Below the pieces are notes generated by a model. It saw only the letters and a list, made by a program, of their open reading frames with translations. It searched no databases and was not told the DNA's origin. The position numbers and the translations under genes were made by a program. Shown one piece after another: positions 20,358-33,940 of a stretch of DNA of 64,000 nucleotides (positions within the stretch are counted from its first letter, which is position 1; the number at the start of each line of letters is the position of its first letter). The DNA comes from Rosa chinensis (lineage: Eukaryota; Streptophyta; Magnoliopsida; Rosales; Rosaceae), in contig NW_020126828.1 in NCBI RefSeq assembly GCF_002994745.2, positions 1 through 64,000 on the forward strand. The letters run 5' to 3'.

Positions 20358-23116
20358 GACCACCTCAAGGCCCAGGTCAGAATTCTCAGCGCCCACCAGG
20401 TTTGTTTTTGAGGCCTCAGGTACCTCAAACTTTTGGTATTCCCAATATTGTCCCTTCACCTCCTGTTTCTAATACTTTGAGTGCCCCTAATTATGATGAA
20501 CTGTTGAAGTCCCTTGCTGCGGGGCAACAACAACTTAACACGGCTACTCAAGCTTTGGTTGTAGGACAAGCGACCCATTCAAAGGATATTGCAGAGCTCA
20601 AGAATCAAATGGGCCAGGTGGTGGATTTCATGGGCCGAATTGCTGAAACAGGGAAGCTACCAAGCAATACGGTGCCTAACCCAAGGAATGAGCACGCTAA
20701 AGCCATCATCACTAGGAGTGGACGTATGCTAGTGGATCCTCCCAGAGCCCACAAGAAGGCCCAAGTGGCCTATAATGAAGAAGAAGATGTTGTGGAGGTG
20801 TCCAAGAAGGATGTTGAGAAGGACCCAGCTACATCAATGGTGGAAGTTAACGTGCCCCAAGCTGAGGCACCCAAAGGTACGATTCCTAACTCAGGTGGTT
20901 TAGTTAAGACTAACCCAGTTGTTTCTATACCTTTCCCAAGCAGGTTTGCCAAGACGAAGAAAGATAAATCTGATCAAGAGATCTTGGAAATCTTCAAGAA
21001 GGTTCAAGTGAACATGCCCCTGATCGAGTGCATCAAACAAGTGCCTAAGTATGCCAAGTTCTTAAAGGAGCTATGCACCACAAGGAGGCAGACAAGAGAG
21101 AAGGAGGTGGTGAAAATGAGTGAAACGGTATCAGCCGTTATCCAGAGGAAACTACCCCCAAAGTTGAAGGACCCAGGGAGTTTTTCTGTTCCCTGTATCA
21201 TTGGTGACACCAGGTTTGAAAATGTGATGTTAGACTTAGGGGCTTCCATAAATGTTATGCCTTATAATTTGTATGTGTCCCTAGGTCTAGGCCCTCTTAA
21301 AAGGGATAATGTTGTCATTCAACTTGCTGATAGGTCTAACAAATACCCTGAAGGGTATGTTGAGGATGTTCTTGTGCAGGTAAACCATCTGATATTCCCT
21401 GCGGATTTCTATGTATTGGACATGGAGGAATCACCCCTAAATACCACTCCATTACTTTTAGGGCGACCCTTTATGAGGACTGCAAGAACGAAGATCGATG
21501 TGTACAAAGGGACTCTCACCATGGAGTTTAATGGTGATGTTATACGCTTCAACATTCTTGAAGCCATGAGGTACCCTATTTCTGATTTGAAACCTTGCTT
21601 TGCTATTGATGTAGTTGATTCACTCGCACAGGTTTTCTCTGAAGCACTGGTTGAGGAGGCATTGGCTATGACCCTAGCGGAGGGGGTCGAATATGATGCA
21701 CATGGAAAACCTATCCCCAAGGTTGAGTGGGACGTTGAAGAGCCCAGAGTGATCAAGACTGTGGCCTCACTTGAGGCTCAGCCTATAAAGAGGTCCAGTT
21801 CCTATTTGTCAACTCCAGTTTCTACTAATAAAATGTTGCCCTCTATGGTTCAGGCACCCAAGTTGGAATTGAAGGTACTCCCTGAGCATTTGAAGTACGC
21901 GTACCTAGGAGAAAAGGAGACCCTCCCAGTGATTATATCATCAACATTGGAGGTAGAGCAAGAAAGGAAGTTGGTGGAAGTGTTGAAGAAGCACAAGACT
22001 GCCATTGGTTGGACTCTAGCAGATATCAAGGGGATCAGCCCAACCACATGTGTCCATCGGATCCTGTTAGAAGGTGACGCCAAGCCCACAAGAGAAGCCC
22101 AAAGACGTCTACATCCGCCCATGATGAAGGTAGTCCAAGACGAGGTGATCAAGTTGCTAGATTGTGGCGTGATCTACCCCATTTCTGATAGTAAGTGGGT
22201 CTCTCCAGTGCAAGTGGTGCCCAAGAAGTCTGGGGTGACAGTAGTAAAGAACGAGGATAATGAGCTAGTGCCCCAGAGATTAGTGACTGGTCATAGGGTA
22301 TGTATCGATTACCGAAAGCTGAACGCCACAACGAGGAAAGATCATATGCCCTTGCCTTTCATGGACCAGATGTTGGAACGCTTAGCAGGCCATTCTTACT
22401 ATTGCTTCTTGGATGGATATAGTGGGTACAACCAGATCTGCATTGCCCACGAGGACCAGGAGAAGACAACCTTCACGTGCCCCTTTGGGACCTTTGCTTA
22501 TAGGCGCATGCCCTTCGGCTTGTGCAACGCACCAGGTACTTTCCAAAGATGTATGCTTTCCATTTTCTCAGAATACATTGAAAATATTATTGAAGTCTTT
22601 ATGGATGACTTTAGTGTCTTCGGTAAAGATTTTGATACTTGTTTAGAGAATCTAGGATTGATACTTGAAAGGTGTGTAGAAACTAACCTTGTGCTGAATT
22701 GGGAGAAGTGTCACTTCATGGTAACACAGGGGATAGTGTTAGGACACATAATTTCTGCTAGGGGCATTGAGGTAGATAAGGCTAAGGTTGATCTTGTACG
22801 TCACTTACCCTCCCCCACAACTGTGAGGGAGGTACGCTCTTTTCTTGGCCATGCAGGATTTTACAGGCGGTTTATCAAAGACTTCTCCAAGGTGGCGAGA
22901 CCTATGTGTGCCCTATTGCAAAAGGACGTGCCCTTTGTGTTCAATGAGGATTGCAAGAAGGCATTTGAAAAGCTCAAGGAGTTGTTGACCACAGCCCCCA
23001 TCATATGCCCTCCGGATTGGAGTCTACCCTTCGAGCTTATGTGTGATGCTTCCGACTATGCTGTTGGAGCTGTGTTGGGCCAGAGGAAGGATAAGAAGCC
23101 CTATGCTATTTATTAT
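20243..23116 (+). pseudogene. pol: Z pol, 5' part: protease, RT, start of RNase H
   Basis: The frame is open from the gag/pol junction (about 20243) to the W insertion. It contains the connector, the aspartic protease with D-L-G-A-S from 21233, the RT with [12 protein letters not shown] near 22500 and FMDD at 22598-22609, and the start of RNase H ([13 protein letters not shown] near 23041). It stops after residues YAIYY, where W inserted. The reading continues at 46548. The frame is -1 relative to gag. The sequence is nearly the same as Y pol and lacks Y's C-run deletion. Confidence 0.92.
23112..23116. repeat. Target site duplication of W, left copy
   Basis: ATTAT, matching 46548-46552. Confidence 0.93.
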
Positions 23117-25270
23117 TGATACGCTCAAAGCAAGCATATAATTCAACCCTAGAAATATCATTAGTAGTATAAGCAAGTAGGGATCGTTGTATTCCGGGGA
23201 TTGAGGGTACACCTGTCAATGTAGGACAATATAAACAATTAAAATAAAACAAAGTATAATATTTACATAATATAAACACAATTTACGATTTAGGGGAGGT
23301 TTTAGGTTTTGGTTTTCGAAAATTAAAAGAAAGAATAAAACTAAGTATAAACAAAAACACAAATACAAGAATGATATGTAAGAAACAAAGATTAAAACCG
23401 ATTTCATGATTAAATTCGAATACAAACCTATATTGTTCTTCCAAGTCATGTGAAAGGAGTTGACCATGTGAAACATTCGAAAGCAAACGATTTCCCATAT
23501 TTTACTTTTCAATGCTAATTAATCTAAATGAAAGCACATAGATTAATCCTATCAAACATGTAATCAAACCCTAGAAAGCTAGTCAATCATACATGTTCAA
23601 CGCAAGAAGTTCAAGGAAAGGCTATCAACTCAAGTGTACAACTTAGTATGAATAAGTTCACCTAATTGCAATCCTCTTCAATTGAATTCGATTTTTGTCC
23701 AAAACCTTTACTACTTTGATTCAAGTTTACACAAAACGAAAAGTCGATTTCATGTTCTTAAACCTAGCATCAATTATATCAAAACCCTAAGTGTTTCGAA
23801 CCACATAAGATTAAAATATAAAAGTTATCTATAAAGCAAATTCAATCGAACAATCACACATAAGCAACTTTGGAATCACAACATAGAAATCGAAAATCCT
23901 TAATCAATCATAAAATTTCAGATTATAAACCTTGTTCAAACATCAATGTTAACTAGAACAACATCCAACGAAATCAAACAAGGAGAATCAAAAGTGATTA
24001 CAAGAAAGAAGGTTGAATTACACCGTGAATGGAGAGATGGATGAATAACTCGAATGATGAACTAATGAAACTCGAAAGCAAGCTTCAAAGTACACGGCTT
24101 CAAGGTGGAATGGATGATGATGCTCACGGCCTAAGCTTGCTTCTTCCTTCCTTGCTTGAAAACGCCAAAAGTTGCACTAGAGAATGGAGAGAGCTTCCGC
24201 GCGTAGAGAGAATTTTCTGAATTGTAAAGTGTGTTTGGAGACGTCTAGGGTGAGTGTATATATAGGGAACGGCATGTCTTGGCTTCCAAGCCGTGAGTTT
24301 TCTGATTTATTTACCAAGGAATTAAATTAATAATTCCACATGCCTTCCACCAATGAGAAATTGCCAAGTAAGCCCTAGTGTGTCATCCAACCAATCATAA
24401 AACTCCAAGGAGATACCCTAATATATTCTTGCCGAAATTCCTTGAATATTTTCTGATTTTCTTCTTGATATTTCGGCCAAAACATGCTTAGGGTTTCTAG
24501 GAATGAACCTAGACGCAATTTGGTCTCTTTCTTGATTTCTTTCCTTAAACTCCACCCTAGAAAATCTCTTGCGTAATCTTTGATTCTTCCCTTGATTTTT
24601 CACGCCACTTTTGCCTCCTCCTTTTGATTTTCACGGCAATGCAACCCTAGGGTTTCCTCCATGCGTCACAAACCCTAATTCCATGGGCTTTTGATGGGCC
24701 TTGATCCATTTTGCCGAAAATCCATAGAGTTCTTGGGCCTCGTTGCTTCAACTTCAAGTCTTCTCATCTTCCAACGCAAAACTCATTATTTTTCCATTTC
24801 TTTTTCATGGTTGCGTTGGAAACTTGCTCGGAAAGCCTTCCTCCATTTCGCAGGGTTTCCTAGTTGGATTAGGAAAGCTTGTTTCTTCATTTCTGCTCAA
24901 ATGTGTGGCCCAATTCTTCTCATATTCGTTCGTCTTGATGTTCGCAAGCTCCTCTTTCCATTCGTGCATTCATTTCCACTTTTTAGCTCGGAGGTCCTGA
25001 AAATAGAAACTAATATGAAAAATGGAAACTTACCTAATTTGAAAAATAGAAACTTTCTAAAATTGAGAAATGGAAAGTTTCTAAAAATGAAAAATAGAAA
25101 CTTACTAAAAATGAGAAATGAGAAATGAGAACAAAAATGGAAACTTTCTACAATAAGGAACTTTCCCAATCAAAAAATGGAAACTTTCCCAAACAGGGAT
25201 TTTTCAAGGAAATGGCGCAGAAAAATGTAGGGAAATGCAGTTAAAACGTCGCATTAAAATGCTCCTATCA
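23117..25270 (-). repeat. W 3' LTR
   Basis: 2154 bp; reading on the minus strand it starts TGATAGGAGCATTTTAATGC and ends GAGCGTATCA. It aligns to 44394-46547 at a constant offset of 21277. The one difference seen is in the U5 box flank (GATCGTTGTATT here, GATCGTTCTATT in the other). TATA-like run at 24257-24264 and AAAGTTTCC array at 25010-25200. Small ORFs (for example 24691-25128) occur in both LTRs and are not credible genes. Confidence 0.95.
24257..24264 (-). promoter_or_regulatory. TATA box of W 3' LTR
   Basis: TATATATA with a CCC flank upstream on the minus strand; the 5' LTR copy, which would drive W, is at 45534-45541. Confidence 0.6.
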
Positions 25271-25285
25271 AATTCCCCCACACTT
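25271..25285 (-). promoter_or_regulatory. W polypurine tract
   Basis: Minus strand AAGTGTGGGGGAATT, abutting the 3' LTR; the inverted repeat TTTTGCTA/TAGCAAAA is at 25289-25310. Confidence 0.85.
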
Positions 25286-27524
25286 AGCTTTTGCTAGTCC
25301 CTTAGCAAAATCACAACACATACACGACTACGACTCAATGAAAATTTAAAGACTTGACACATAACAGACTCTATTGCCCTTTAACTTTTTGTCTCAGCAA
25401 TCTCTTACTTTCATAACACCAAGATTAGCACTTCACCAAGAATCAATGTTTAGGCATTCGAGAGTTAATTAAAACACATAAGTTACATATACACAAGTAG
25501 GACTTGGTTGGAACAATGGTGATGGTTTCTGTTAAGCATGTTTCAAACAAGTATGATTCAAATCCTCACAAAGTATATCCACTCTTTCTTCTCTCAGATC
25601 ATGGCAATGCTTAAAAGCTTATACACTCAGGTATATGTGAAAGATAGCAAGTGTATCACATAATGCAAGAAACGAAAGCACATGTATAATTTTCTTTTAA
25701 AGATCTCATGAAAGATATCAACTACTTGCACAGATGTACCCAAGCCATAGGTTCAACTCTTGTAACTCATCTCCACATCAAGGACTGTCCCATCTTAAGG
25801 ATCAAGAAGGTCTTATCAAAGGTTGTAATGGGGCCATGGCTCAAGGTTTAAAGAAACGAAGGGTAAGGAATTTAACAAAGTGTCCTAAAAACCTAGCGGA
25901 GCTCATGAAAATGTAGAGAGACTTCTAGAAATTCACCAAGTATGCAAAAACGTCACTTTCCCATGGGGGCGTTATAAAGGGGCCTAATGTCTTCATGTTG
26001 GGCCCAAACTTCACTCTAAACTTCCTTTGGTTACTAATGAGTTGGACAAAGGCCAAATTTTTCTGTAATGGGCCTTCAATTCAAAGTAAACTCCAAACTC
26101 ACCAAGTATGGGGGACTAAAATCCATAGATATTTAATCTTTTTCTTTCTTTTTGTTTTCTAGCCGTACACTTTTTCTTTTTCACTTTCTTTTTCTCGGCT
26201 TTTTCATACATTTTTCTCTTATGGACAAGTCTACCCCCACACTTGAGCTTTCACCTCTTCTCATTCTTTATTATGGACGCCAAAAATCTTCAAGTAAAGT
26301 CTCAATTTAGCTCCACTAAGTTCTTAGAACAAAGGGTAGGGTTATAGCTATACTAAGGTTTAGGTTAAAGATTTTAAGGGTGATGAAAGAAAAGGCTTAA
26401 CGTAGGCTCAAAGGGGTTTATCTAGGGGAGTCCCACGACGGGCACAAATAGGGACACAGGTTTATATGGCAATGGTGGTGATTCCTAGGTTGCCTCTATC
26501 CTTTCCAGAATCAGGGCCATGTATTGATATAACGTCTCAACAAGCACAAGAGTGAATTCTAGCATTCTCTAGTCCATCAAACTTAATCTATGGCAAGTAG
26601 TCAATCAAATGAAAGAATAATGAGATTATCGAAACATCGCCAAGAAAATAAGAATATATTTTCAATTATCACTCCAATAAAAAGGGACATGGGCTCAATT
26701 ATCTCACATGGGTCTATATGAATCAAAACTCATCTTAACATGCTCATATTCTGTACCAAAGTCACGAAATCCATATCCACTACAAGGCACACATTTTTCA
26801 TATATCTCAATTAACCAAAGAATACCATTTTAAAGTCATCTCAATTTTGTGATTCTCTTTTAGTCGTAATTTCAGAGATATAGAATCATCCTAGACAGTT
26901 GAAAGGGCATCCTAAGACTCAAAACAAAATAACACAAGATAAAGACTCAGTAGACGTTAACTAAGGACTAGGGTTATTTCCTTTCTCCTTTCGGTAACTC
27001 CTTTGGGATGTGACCAGGTAAGGAAGGGAACGATTTTGGCGGAGCTCAGCTCACTTGTTTAGCGAGGGACGAGACCCTTTGCTAGCACTTCTCGTATCCA
27101 AACCAAACCTAGACATCACACCTTAATAGATGCGCCTACGATGAAGAAATTATTTCACCCAAAACATGACTCAATGACTCCATAAAGCAACGAAATTTTG
27201 TTGATTTTTGACATTTTTTGATTTTTTTGTATTTTTCAATATATATGACTCAAGACAAAAGTGTAAATCCCTTCCCCCACACTTAAATATTGCATTGTCC
27301 TCAATGTAATCAATCATAAGCATGCAATGAACAACTAAGCATAAAGGATAGAGATTTACGAAAATGTCTACTAAGTTCAAAAAGAAAACATGAAAAGAAA
27401 GAGAAATAGGGAAGGAGAAATCAAATCTGCGTGTGTAGACTCCTTCACAGCTACTTCTGAATTGGGTTGCCTCCCAAGCAGCGCTTAATGTTTATAGTCT
27501 TTCAGCCTAGACTTGTGCCTCCAA
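25286..27524 (-). other. W 3' noncoding region
   Basis: About 2.2 kb between pol stop and polypurine tract, without a long ORF. On the minus strand, in order: hairpin TTGGG-AGGCAA-CCCAA (27462-27477), PPT-like AAGTGTGGGGG (27274-27284), a copy of leader module C (about 27165-26960), the GTGCCCGTCGTGGG block (about 26430), a second PPT-like core (26234-26244), an A/G-rich tract (26220-26140) and the terminal inverted repeat. No env-like gene. Confidence 0.8.
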
Positions 27525-30500
27525 TTAATCCTCATGTTGTGGAGCGTTTTGGAGGGGTACATCCTCCACAAACGTCTCATAGTATGGCTTGAGGCGATGG
27601 CCATTCACTTTGAACTCGTTACCTGTTTGTTCACTCTTTATCTGCACAGCTCCATGAGGAAACACATGAGTAATAACAAAAGGTCCAATCCAACGAGAAC
27701 GAAGTTTACCTGGAAAAAGTTTAAGACGAGAATGGAATAAAAGAACTTTCTGTCCCACAACAAAAATCTTCCTACGAATCATCTTATCATGGAAGGCCTT
27801 AGTCTTGTCCTTGTAGATCTTGGCACTTTCGAAAGCATCATTCCTAATCTCCTCTAACTCTTGCAATTGTAGCTTCCTATGAAGCCCAGCCTCATCTAGA
27901 TCCATGTTAAACTGCTTCACAGCCCACCAAGCTTTGTGCTCTAACTCCACAGGTAAATGGCACGGTTTGCCATAGACAATTCGATATGGGGACATACCTA
28001 TGGGAGTTTTGTATGCAGTTCTGTAGGCCCACAAAGCATCCTCCAAACGCAAGGACCAATCCTTTCTGTTAGGGTTCACAGTCTTCTCCAATATTCCCTT
28101 GATTTGACGATTTGAGACTTCAGCTTGTCCACTTGTTTGTGGATGATAAGGTGTAGAAACCTTATGTGTCACATCATATTTCTTCAAGAGAGCCTCAATC
28201 GTTCGATTGCAAAAGTGGGAACCACCATCACTAATGAGAACTCTAGGCATGCCAAACCTGCTAAAGATGTTAGACTTGATAAAATCTGCAACAACCTTAG
28301 AGTCATTAGTTCGAGTGGCTTTTGCCTCCACCCATTTCGACACATAATCCACAGCAAGCAAGATATAGAGAAATCCAAAAGATGAAGGAAAAGGTCCCAT
28401 GAAATCTATACCCCAGACATCAAATATTTCAACAGTTATGATATTGGATAAAGGCATTTGATCTCTAGAGCTTAGATTTCCTGTTCTTTGGCATCTATCA
28501 CAAGTTAAACAATATGCATATGCATCCTTAAATAAGGTTGGCCAAAAGAACCCAGATTCCAACACTTTAAACGCAGTTTTCTTAGACCCAAAGTGACCTC
28601 CACATGCTTTAGAATGGCAAAAAGAAAGTATGGCATTATGTTCATGTTCAGGCACACATCTCCTAATCAATTGATCAGAGCAATATTTCCACAGATAAGG
28701 TTCATCCCAAACATATTGCTTAACAGTTTTCTTAAGCCTATCTCTATGAGCACGTGACATGGTATCAGGAATCTTCCTAGAAACAATGTAATTCACAATA
28801 TCCGCATACCATGGTTCACTTACCTGGATTCCAAAGAGTTGTTCATCTGGAAACGTCTCCACCAAAGGGAGAGGGTCTTCTGCGTGCACCAAACGACTCA
28901 AGTGGTCAGCTACCACGTTCTCACTACCCTTCTTGTCCTTGATTTCAACGTCAAACTCTTGCAAGAGTAGGATCCATCTAATGAGCCTTGGTTTCGCCTC
29001 CTTCTTGGTCATCAAGTACTTCAAAGCTGCATGGTCAGTATAAATAATCACCTTGGTACCAAGTAAGTAGGAACGAAACTTCTCAAGGGCAAAAACAACT
29101 GCAAGGAGCTCTTTCTCTGTAGTTGAGTAGTTCAGTTGTGCATCATTCAGAGTCCTTGAGGCGTAGTAGATGGCATACGGTCGTCTGTCCTTCCTTTGCC
29201 CCAAAACAGCTCCAACTGCATAGTCAGAGGCGTCACACATCAACTCAAAGGGCAAGGACCAATCTGGAGGTAGCATGATAGGGGCAGACGTCAATAGCTC
29301 CTTGAGCTTGTCAAAGGCCTCTTGACACTCCTTGTCAAACACAAACGACACATCCTTTTGGAGTAGTTGGCATAGAGGTCTCGAAATCTTGGAGAAATCC
29401 TTGATAAATCTCCTGTAAAACCCTGCATGGCCAAGAAAAGAACGAATCTCTCTCACAGAAGTGGGAGAGGGTAAGTAACGCACAAGGTCTACCTTAGCTT
29501 TATCAACCTCAATTCCCCTAGAAGAGACAATATGTCCTAGAACTATACCTTGCCTAACCATAAAATGACACTTTTCCCAATTTAGCACAAGGTTAGTTTC
29601 CACACAACGCTTTAAAATAATTTCCAGATTATTAAGACAATCATCAAAGCTTTTTCCAAAAACAGAAAAGTCATCCATGAATACCTCTATGATTTTCTCA
29701 ATATAATCCGAAAATATACTTACCATACACCTTTGAAAGGTACCTGGGGCGTTGCATAGTCCAAAAGGCATACGACGATAAGCAAATGTTCCAAAGGGAC
29801 AAGTGAATGTCGTCTTCTCTTGGTCTTCATTGGCTATGGCAATCTGATTGTACCCTGAGTAGCCATCCAAGAAGCAGTAGTAATCATGTCCAGCCAAACG
29901 CTCAAGCATCTGATCAATGAATGGAAGAGGAAAGTGATCTTTCCTTGTTGTTGCGTTGAGCTTCCTGTAGTCAATGCAAACTCTGTGGCCAGTAACTGTC
30001 CTTTGGGGTACCAATTCGTTTTCTGCATTCTTCACAACAGTCACTCCTGACTTCTTAGGTACAACTTGAACTGGGGACACCCATTTGGAGTCTGAAATGG
30101 GGTATATGACGCCACAATCTAGGAGTTTGATGACCTCCTTCTTCACAACTTCCATCATAGGAGGGTTGAGACGACGTTGAGCCTCTCTAGTGGGTTTTGT
30201 CCCCTCCTCAAGAAGTATCCTATGGACGCAAGTAGTAGGGCTTATTCCCTTGATATCCGCCAATGTCCATCCTATGGCGGTCTTGTGTTGCTTTAACATC
30301 TCCACCAATCTCTCCTCTTGAGACGAAGTAAGAGAGGAGGATACAATCACTGGTAAAGTCTCCTTGTCTCCTAAGTAGACATACTTCAAGTGGTCTGGTA
30401 AAGGTTTAAGTTCAAGTTCTGGTGCCTGGATCACTGAAGGTAAAGTCTTATTAGCAGATAACTGAATGGACAAGGGTGGAGGAGACTTACCTACAAAGGA

Positions 30501-32099
30501 TGATGCCTCAAGGAAGGACACATTAGCAATGATTTCGTCCTCACATGTTTCCTTGAGCACATCTTCATGGAGTGTGACGCCATCTTTGGTGTATCCCACT
30601 CCTTGCTCCAGTGTGGTGACCAAAGTATCCTCATTCATGATATCAAACATTTCCTGTGCAAGGTTGTCCAGAATATCAATAGAAAAACAATCATGAACAT
30701 CAAGAGGATACCTCATAGCTTCAAATATGTTGAAGCCAATAACGTCACCATCAAATTCCATGGTGAGAGAGCCATCATACACATCTATCTTGGTCCTGGC
30801 CGTCCTTAGGAAAGGGCGACCCAATAGCAATGGCGTTGAACTCACTGGGGAGTCTTCCATCTCCAACACATAGAAGTCAGCTGGAAAGAAAAGATGATTA
30901 ACCTGCACAAGGACATCTTCCAACAAACCTCTAGGGTATGCATTAGACCTGTCAGCTAACTGAATGATAACATTATTAGATTTAAGCTCACCTAGACCTA
31001 GGGTTTCATAAACAGAATAGGGCATGACGTTCACAGAAGCCCCTAAGTCTAACATAGCGTTCTCAAACCTAGAAGTACCAATAGTGCATGGAATAGTAAA
31101 ACTTCCAGGGTCTTTGCATTTATGGGGTAGTTTCCTCTGAATCAAGGCAGATACATTTTCACTTACCTTTACTACCTCTTTCTCACCTTTTCTCCTCCTT
31201 GAGGTACAAAGCTCTTTCAAAAACTTAGCATACCTAGGCACTTGCTTGATAGCCTCAAGGAGGGGTAAATTTACTTGCACCTTCTTGAAAGTTTCCAAGA
31301 TAGCTTGGTCACTTTCATCCTTCTTCGATATAGCAAATCTGCGTGGAAAGGGCATACAAGACGAAGAAGGGTTAGCAATAACCGAAGTATTCAAGTTAGA
31401 ATCATTACCTTTTGGTTTCGGTTTTGCTCTAGAAGGTGAAGACGTCCTAGTCTCTTCCTTGGACGTTGCAGGGTCTTTTTCAAGGCTCTTCTTGGTAGCT
31501 TCTTGTTCCTCCTCAACTTCAATGTTCACTTGAGCCTCCTTGGCTTTTTTAGGTTGATCCACAAATACCCTTCCACTCCTAGTAGTCACCAAAGATGCAT
31601 TCTCCACATTACCCTTTGGATTTCGTATGGTGTTACTAGGGAGCTTCCCAGTCTCATGAATCTTGCTCATAAAATCCACAACTTGGCCCATTTGGTTCTT
31701 GAGATCCGTAATGTCTTTGGTGTGGGTCTGTTGTCCTTGAACCAAAGCTTGAGTAGAACTAGTGAGAGCTTCAAACATCTTATCATAGTTAACGCTCTGA
31801 TTTGAACTCCCTGAAGCATGTTGATTTTGCATGTAGGGCCTTTGGAATGGTGGTCCTTGAGGTCCTTGAAAAGATTGTCCTTGAAATGGTGGCCCTTGAG
31901 GACGTTGGAAATTTCCTCCAAGGGGATTCTGAGTGTTTTCATTGTTTGTCCACTTGAAGTTGGGGTGGTCCCTCCATCCAGGATTGTAAGTGTTTGAGTA
32001 AGGATCATATCTTGGACGTTGAGGGCCCCATGATTTCCTTGGTAACCTCCAATGGCGTTCAATGATTCCCATCCTCCACTCTCTGATAACTGAGGGCAT
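27525..32099 (-). CDS. pol: W Pol polyprotein: protease, RT, RNase H, integrase, uninterrupted
   Basis: A single open frame of about 1500 codons. Counting from 32099: connector with [13 protein letters not shown] (start); aspartic protease with DLGAS at about residue 351; RT with [12 protein letters not shown] and FMDD at about 807-810; RNase H ([12 protein letters not shown] through TDHAALKYL); integrase with an HHCC finger (CDRCQRTG) and catalytic D1232, D1291, E1327, a DD35E spacing. All key residues are present, so the enzymes may be functional. The frame's first in-frame start is not a convincing initiation site; expression as Gag-Pol is expected but needs a -1 shift near 32020-32035. 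Similar to U pol; clearly diverged from Y/Z pol. Confidence 0.93.
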   Translation of the reverse strand: MPSVIREWRMGIIERHWRLPRKSWGPQRPRYDPYSNTYNPGWRDHPNFKWTNNENTQNPLGGNFQRPQGPPFQGQSFQGPQGPPFQRPYMQNQHASGSSNQSVNYDKMFEALTSSTQALVQGQQTHTKDITDLKNQMGQVVDFMSKIHETGKLPSNTIRNPKGNVENASLVTTRSGRVFVDQPKKAKEAQVNIEVEEEQEATKKSLEKDPATSKEETRTSSPSRAKPKPKGNDSNLNTSVIANPSSSCMPFPRRFAISKKDESDQAILETFKKVQVNLPLLEAIKQVPRYAKFLKELCTSRRRKGEKEVVKVSENVSALIQRKLPHKCKDPGSFTIPCTIGTSRFENAMLDLGASVNVMPYSVYETLGLGELKSNNVIIQLADRSNAYPRGLLEDVLVQVNHLFFPADFYVLEMEDSPVSSTPLLLGRPFLRTARTKIDVYDGSLTMEFDGDVIGFNIFEAMRYPLDVHDCFSIDILDNLAQEMFDIMNEDTLVTTLEQGVGYTKDGVTLHEDVLKETCEDEIIANVSFLEASSFVGKSPPPLSIQLSANKTLPSVIQAPELELKPLPDHLKYVYLGDKETLPVIVSSSLTSSQEERLVEMLKQHKTAIGWTLADIKGISPTTCVHRILLEEGTKPTREAQRRLNPPMMEVVKKEVIKLLDCGVIYPISDSKWVSPVQVVPKKSGVTVVKNAENELVPQRTVTGHRVCIDYRKLNATTRKDHFPLPFIDQMLERLAGHDYYCFLDGYSGYNQIAIANEDQEKTTFTCPFGTFAYRRMPFGLCNAPGTFQRCMVSIFSDYIEKIIEVFMDDFSVFGKSFDDCLNNLEIILKRCVETNLVLNWEKCHFMVRQGIVLGHIVSSRGIEVDKAKVDLVRYLPSPTSVREIRSFLGHAGFYRRFIKDFSKISRPLCQLLQKDVSFVFDKECQEAFDKLKELLTSAPIMLPPDWSLPFELMCDASDYAVGAVLGQRKDRRPYAIYYASRTLNDAQLNYSTTEKELLAVVFALEKFRSYLLGTKVIIYTDHAALKYLMTKKEAKPRLIRWILLLQEFDVEIKDKKGSENVVADHLSRLVHAEDPLPLVETFPDEQLFGIQVSEPWYADIVNYIVSRKIPDTMSRAHRDRLKKTVKQYVWDEPYLWKYCSDQLIRRCVPEHEHNAILSFCHSKACGGHFGSKKTAFKVLESGFFWPTLFKDAYAYCLTCDRCQRTGNLSSRDQMPLSNIITVEIFDVWGIDFMGPFPSSFGFLYILLAVDYVSKWVEAKATRTNDSKVVADFIKSNIFSRFGMPRVLISDGGSHFCNRTIEALLKKYDVTHKVSTPYHPQTSGQAEVSNRQIKGILEKTVNPNRKDWSLRLEDALWAYRTAYKTPIGMSPYRIVYGKPCHLPVELEHKAWWAVKQFNMDLDEAGLHRKLQLQELEEIRNDAFESAKIYKDKTKAFHDKMIRRKIFVVGQKVLLFHSRLKLFPGKLRSRWIGPFVITHVFPHGAVQIKSEQTGNEFKVNGHRLKPYYETFVEDVPLQNAPQHED

Positions 32100-33136
32100 T
32101 GATCAGTTACATGCCCTTGCATCGAACATACTCCACAAGCTTGCAATATTCCCTTGGCACTCACAACTTGATCCATGAGAAGGGTGAGTTTATTCAATCT
32201 ATCCTCAATAACCGAAGTGCCTATCTCACCCACCTTTCTAGTTGTGAGGCCCACACCCTCGTATTGTTGGGCGTTCTTTGCTCTGTTCTCTATCATAGCT
32301 CGCCCTTCAGTAGGTGACTTGTCTACAAAGGCTCCCCCAGCCGCAGCATCTAGCATATCACGTTCCAAGGGTAGGAGACCTTCATAGAAACAAGTTAGCA
32401 AGGTTTCTTCCTTCATCTGATGTTGAGGACATTGTGCAATCAAGGATGAAAACCTCTCATAATAAGCGGAATAAGATTCATCTTGAGCCTGCTTAATTCC
32501 ACTTATCTTCTTCCGGAGTGTGATGATCTTTGAAGCTGGAAAGTACTTCTCTAAGAATGCCTTCATCATAGTGTTCCATGAAGTAATTCGTCCAGAAGGC
32601 AGTTCATAGAGCCAATCTTTTGCACGGTCAGCTAGAGAGAAGGGAAATGCCTTCATCTTAAGGATATTCTCATCCGCTCCTTGTGGTAACATGTTGATAC
32701 ACACGGATTGAAACTCCCTAAGATGCTTGTTGGCATCCTCCATATTGAGGCCATGGAACGTTGGAAGCCTATGAAGCAATCCACTTCTTAACTCAAAGTC
32801 AGCCGTCTTCCCTGGAGCAGGTGCAGGGTACACAATACTTGTAGGAAGTCCTTCTTGAATCACAGATGAAGAGAGTTCTCTAATGGAAGCCATTCTAACG
32901 TTTTCTTCAGGAGGTGGTGAACCAGGTGGTGAATTCTGAGGTGTAAGTGAGTTGGACGAAACACTAGGGGATATTGACCCTTCTGAAGGAAACAGCCTCC
33001 TCCCTTGATCGTTAACTGTGTATTCCTTGTATGTTGGAGAAGAGGGCTGTTTGTACTCAAGGAGTGAAGAATTCTTCAAACGAGCGATCCTTGCTTCAAT
33101 TTCTTTAACTGTAGAAGGTCTAGAAGGCTCGGTCAT
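31667..33136 (-). CDS. gag: W Gag, with out-of-frame tail after the zinc knuckle
   Basis: A 489-codon ORF from an ATG at 33136 ([20 protein letters not shown]). It includes a Pro/Ser-rich segment, the Retrotrans_gag capsid region ([36 protein letters not shown]) and a zinc knuckle [14 protein letters not shown]. Some 25 residues after the knuckle the sequence has one base fewer than the fused gag of V, in a GGGG/CCC run near 32020-32032. From there to 31667 the ORF reads an unrelated frame while pol continues in the -1 frame. The tail of about 120 residues is probably not functional. Gag itself looks complete. The N-terminus is closely related to V and T gag. Confidence 0.9.
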   Translation of the reverse strand: MTEPSRPSTVKEIEARIARLKNSSLLEYKQPSSPTYKEYTVNDQGRRLFPSEGSISPSVSSNSLTPQNSPPGSPPPEENVRMASIRELSSSVIQEGLPTSIVYPAPAPGKTADFELRSGLLHRLPTFHGLNMEDANKHLREFQSVCINMLPQGADENILKMKAFPFSLADRAKDWLYELPSGRITSWNTMMKAFLEKYFPASKIITLRKKISGIKQAQDESYSAYYERFSSLIAQCPQHQMKEETLLTCFYEGLLPLERDMLDAAAGGAFVDKSPTEGRAMIENRAKNAQQYEGVGLTTRKVGEIGTSVIEDRLNKLTLLMDQVVSAKGILQACGVCSMQGHVTDQCPQLSESGGWESLNAIGGYQGNHGALNVQDMILTQTLTILDGGTTPTSSGQTMKTLRIPLEEISNVLKGHHFKDNLFKDLKDHHSKGPTCKINMLQGVQIRALTMIRCLKLSLVLLKLWFKDNRPTPKTLRISRTKWAKLWIL

Positions 33137-33935
33137 TCATAGAATTCCTGAACATTATTAAAATTTAGAGAAGTTAGTAAAGTGTATAGTGAAGTAAATA
33201 CAAGTTAATGATTTATACATAAATGTTACTATTCACGAGTCACTATTCACGATTTACTATTCACGAATTTACAAGTATAAAGAGAAGTATAAATTACAAA
33301 AATTCCACAAAGTATAATGTTACAAATATACAAATTTTAGTTAGGGTATGGCATAGTTAAGAAAAGTTTGAATCCCATTATAAGCCCTTAACCAAGGTTT
33401 AGACGTGCGGCCCAAGGGTTCGATCCTTAATACTAGTCGCCCTTCTCAATCTTTTGGTAACTCTTTTCACATAGAGCCAGGTAGTAGAGGAACGATTTTG
33501 GCGGAGCTCAGCTCACTTGTTTAGCAGGGGACGAGACCCTTTGCTAGCACTTCTCGTATCCAATCAACCTAGACACCCTATGCTACTAAGGTGCGCCACA
33601 TGAAAGAGAAGGGTGCAAGACTAATGTTAAAGACAAAGTCCTTCACCTATTCCATTATGGTCAAAAACTTATAATAAAATTCATACTCTCAAAAACCTGA
33701 TTTTTACTATTCACGAAAATTTTATACAATTATTTCTTTTTCTTTTCTTTTATTCACAAGTATGTCAACACTTAGGTACGGGAACAGGGAGTCTCGATGT
33801 GCAATGGGACTGAAACAGCTATCCTTTTCAAGACTATGTTTAATCCAATATACCTTAGTGTATCACAACATTTTCTTTTGTTATACATATCATTGATTTC
33901 GAATTGAATTCCAAGTTGTAAATCAAGTGGACGTG
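33137..33935 (-). other. W leader, gag-proximal part
   Basis: Untranslated, between the V insertion and gag. It holds leader module C (about 33680-33405, with GAGCTCCGCCAAAATCG) and the end of module A (33770-33935). A short stretch near 33230-33260 repeats the ATTCACGA motif several times. No ORF of interest. Confidence 0.75.
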
Positions 33936-33940
33936 CGGCC
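33936..33940. repeat. Target site duplication of V, left copy
   Basis: CGGCC, matching 43865-43869; the other leader copies read GGGCCGCACGT without interruption. Confidence 0.95.

Noticed and set aside
24691..25128. 145-codon ORF and others inside LTRs (also 45968-46405, 35658-35990, 43263-43595)
   Set aside because: They lie in LTR U3 sequence, repeat because the LTRs repeat, have low-complexity composition and no recognisable domain.
27001..27100. Host gene fragment with GC-rich GAGCTCCGCC sequence
   Set aside because: The same block is in the W leader, Z and U and has no ORF; it is leader module C.
31246..31805. Plus-strand ORFs across W pol and gag, and minus-strand ORFs across Y and Z pol
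   Set aside because: They are antisense shadows of conserved retrotransposon frames.
32015..32035. Canonical -1 ribosomal slip site
   Set aside because: The gag-frame codons around the junction in W, Y and Z do not fit X XXY YYZ, so I report only the offset.
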